Shown: piece by piece, positions 41,081 through 41,206 of the stretch
Numbering within the stretch: the stretch's first letter is position 1
Layout: each line of letters opens with the position of its first letter
Source of the DNA: a bacterium BMS3Bbin03
GTDB lineage: Bacteria > Zhuqueibacterota > JdFR-76 > BMS3Abin05
NCBI GenBank assembly: GCA_002898015.1
Contig: BDTM01000136.1
Location: 1-41,206, forward strand
DNA length: 41,206 nucleotides
Direction of reading: 5' to 3'
Position numbers and translations under genes: made by a program
The notes under the pieces: generated by a model
What the model was told of the DNA's origin: nothing
Database searches by the model: none
What the model saw: only the letters and a program-made list of their open reading frames with translations

Positions 41081-41206
41081 CATTGCGTCCCGACGGGACT
41101 TTCAATAAACTTGAATTTTAAAGTTTCTCCTATAAAATCAGATTCGTTGTTTTACGAATCTCCGTCACGGAAGAGCCATTTCATCAAACCGATAGAGATT
41201 TTCCTG
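41081..41206 (-). repeat. Second, truncated tandem unit at the window end
   Basis: 41081-41206 is identical to 40804-40929 over 126 bp, giving a tandem period of 277 bp. The array continues beyond the window. Confidence 0.85.

Overview
The window looks like a chromosomal piece of an uncultured or lesser-known Gram-negative bacterium, probably in or near the Fibrobacteres-Chlorobi-Bacteroidetes sphere (Calditrichota/KSB1-like). This rests on a DUF5916-type outer-membrane protein, a GH57 glucan enzyme, lipoproteins and signal peptides, abundant intergenic palindromic repeats of the 'cacgaat' type, and moderate GC. The phylum assignment is inference from gene content only.

Layout. The left part (1-12121) is on the minus strand: a selenocysteine tRNA (124-219), a GH57 glycosidase, a membrane-anchored TPR protein, a CBM9/DUF5916 protein, an iron-type ABC importer (binding lipoprotein, fused permease, ATPase), a DUF1080-like secreted protein and a CusS/CusR-like two-component pair. 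From 12122 to 13247 there are only repeats and regulatory DNA. From 13248 to 40591 everything is on the plus strand and is dominated by metal handling: a Met-rich CpxP/Spy-like protein; an orphan histidine kinase; an operon (16109-21354) with Lgt, a YHS metal-binding protein, a zinc-ribbon/CcmH-like hybrid, a spermidine-synthase-like membrane protein and a selenoprotein; a His-tailed YHS protein with a CCAHH membrane protein; a ten-gene operon (23115-30925) built around an FTR1 iron permease with two FtsX-type permeases and an ATPase; and a copper operon (32291-36098) with a Cu+ P-type ATPase, a cupredoxin and YHS proteins, followed by a geranylgeranyl-reductase/methyltransferase fusion and an alpha-glucan phosphorylase.

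The two most interesting signals are linked. First, 20638-21354 reads as one protein only if an in-frame TGA (20785-20787) is selenocysteine. It replaces the first cysteine of an HMA metal-binding motif (GMT-U-HSC), is followed by a hairpin at the right distance for a bacterial SECIS, and the contig also carries tRNA-Sec. Second, each of five plus-strand metal units is preceded by one to three copies of a palindrome close to TGTAGAATATTCTACA and then, about 60-130 bp downstream, by a sigma-54-like -24/-12 element (TGGYAY-N5-TTGN). This predicts one sigma-54/NtrC-type regulon covering the Met-rich protein, the selenoprotein operon, the YHS/CCAHH unit, the FTR1 operon and the copper operon. The NtrB-like kinase at 14718 lies inside this region without a partner regulator and is a candidate sensor.

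The long gene-free stretches (12.1-13.2 kb, 13.9-14.7 kb, 30.9-32.3 kb, 40.6-41.2 kb) hold a modular repeat family. Its ~277-bp unit is a chain of about seven short hairpins, present as a tandem array. Two ~445-bp copies in inverted orientation bracket the 8.5-kb copper/GlgP segment.
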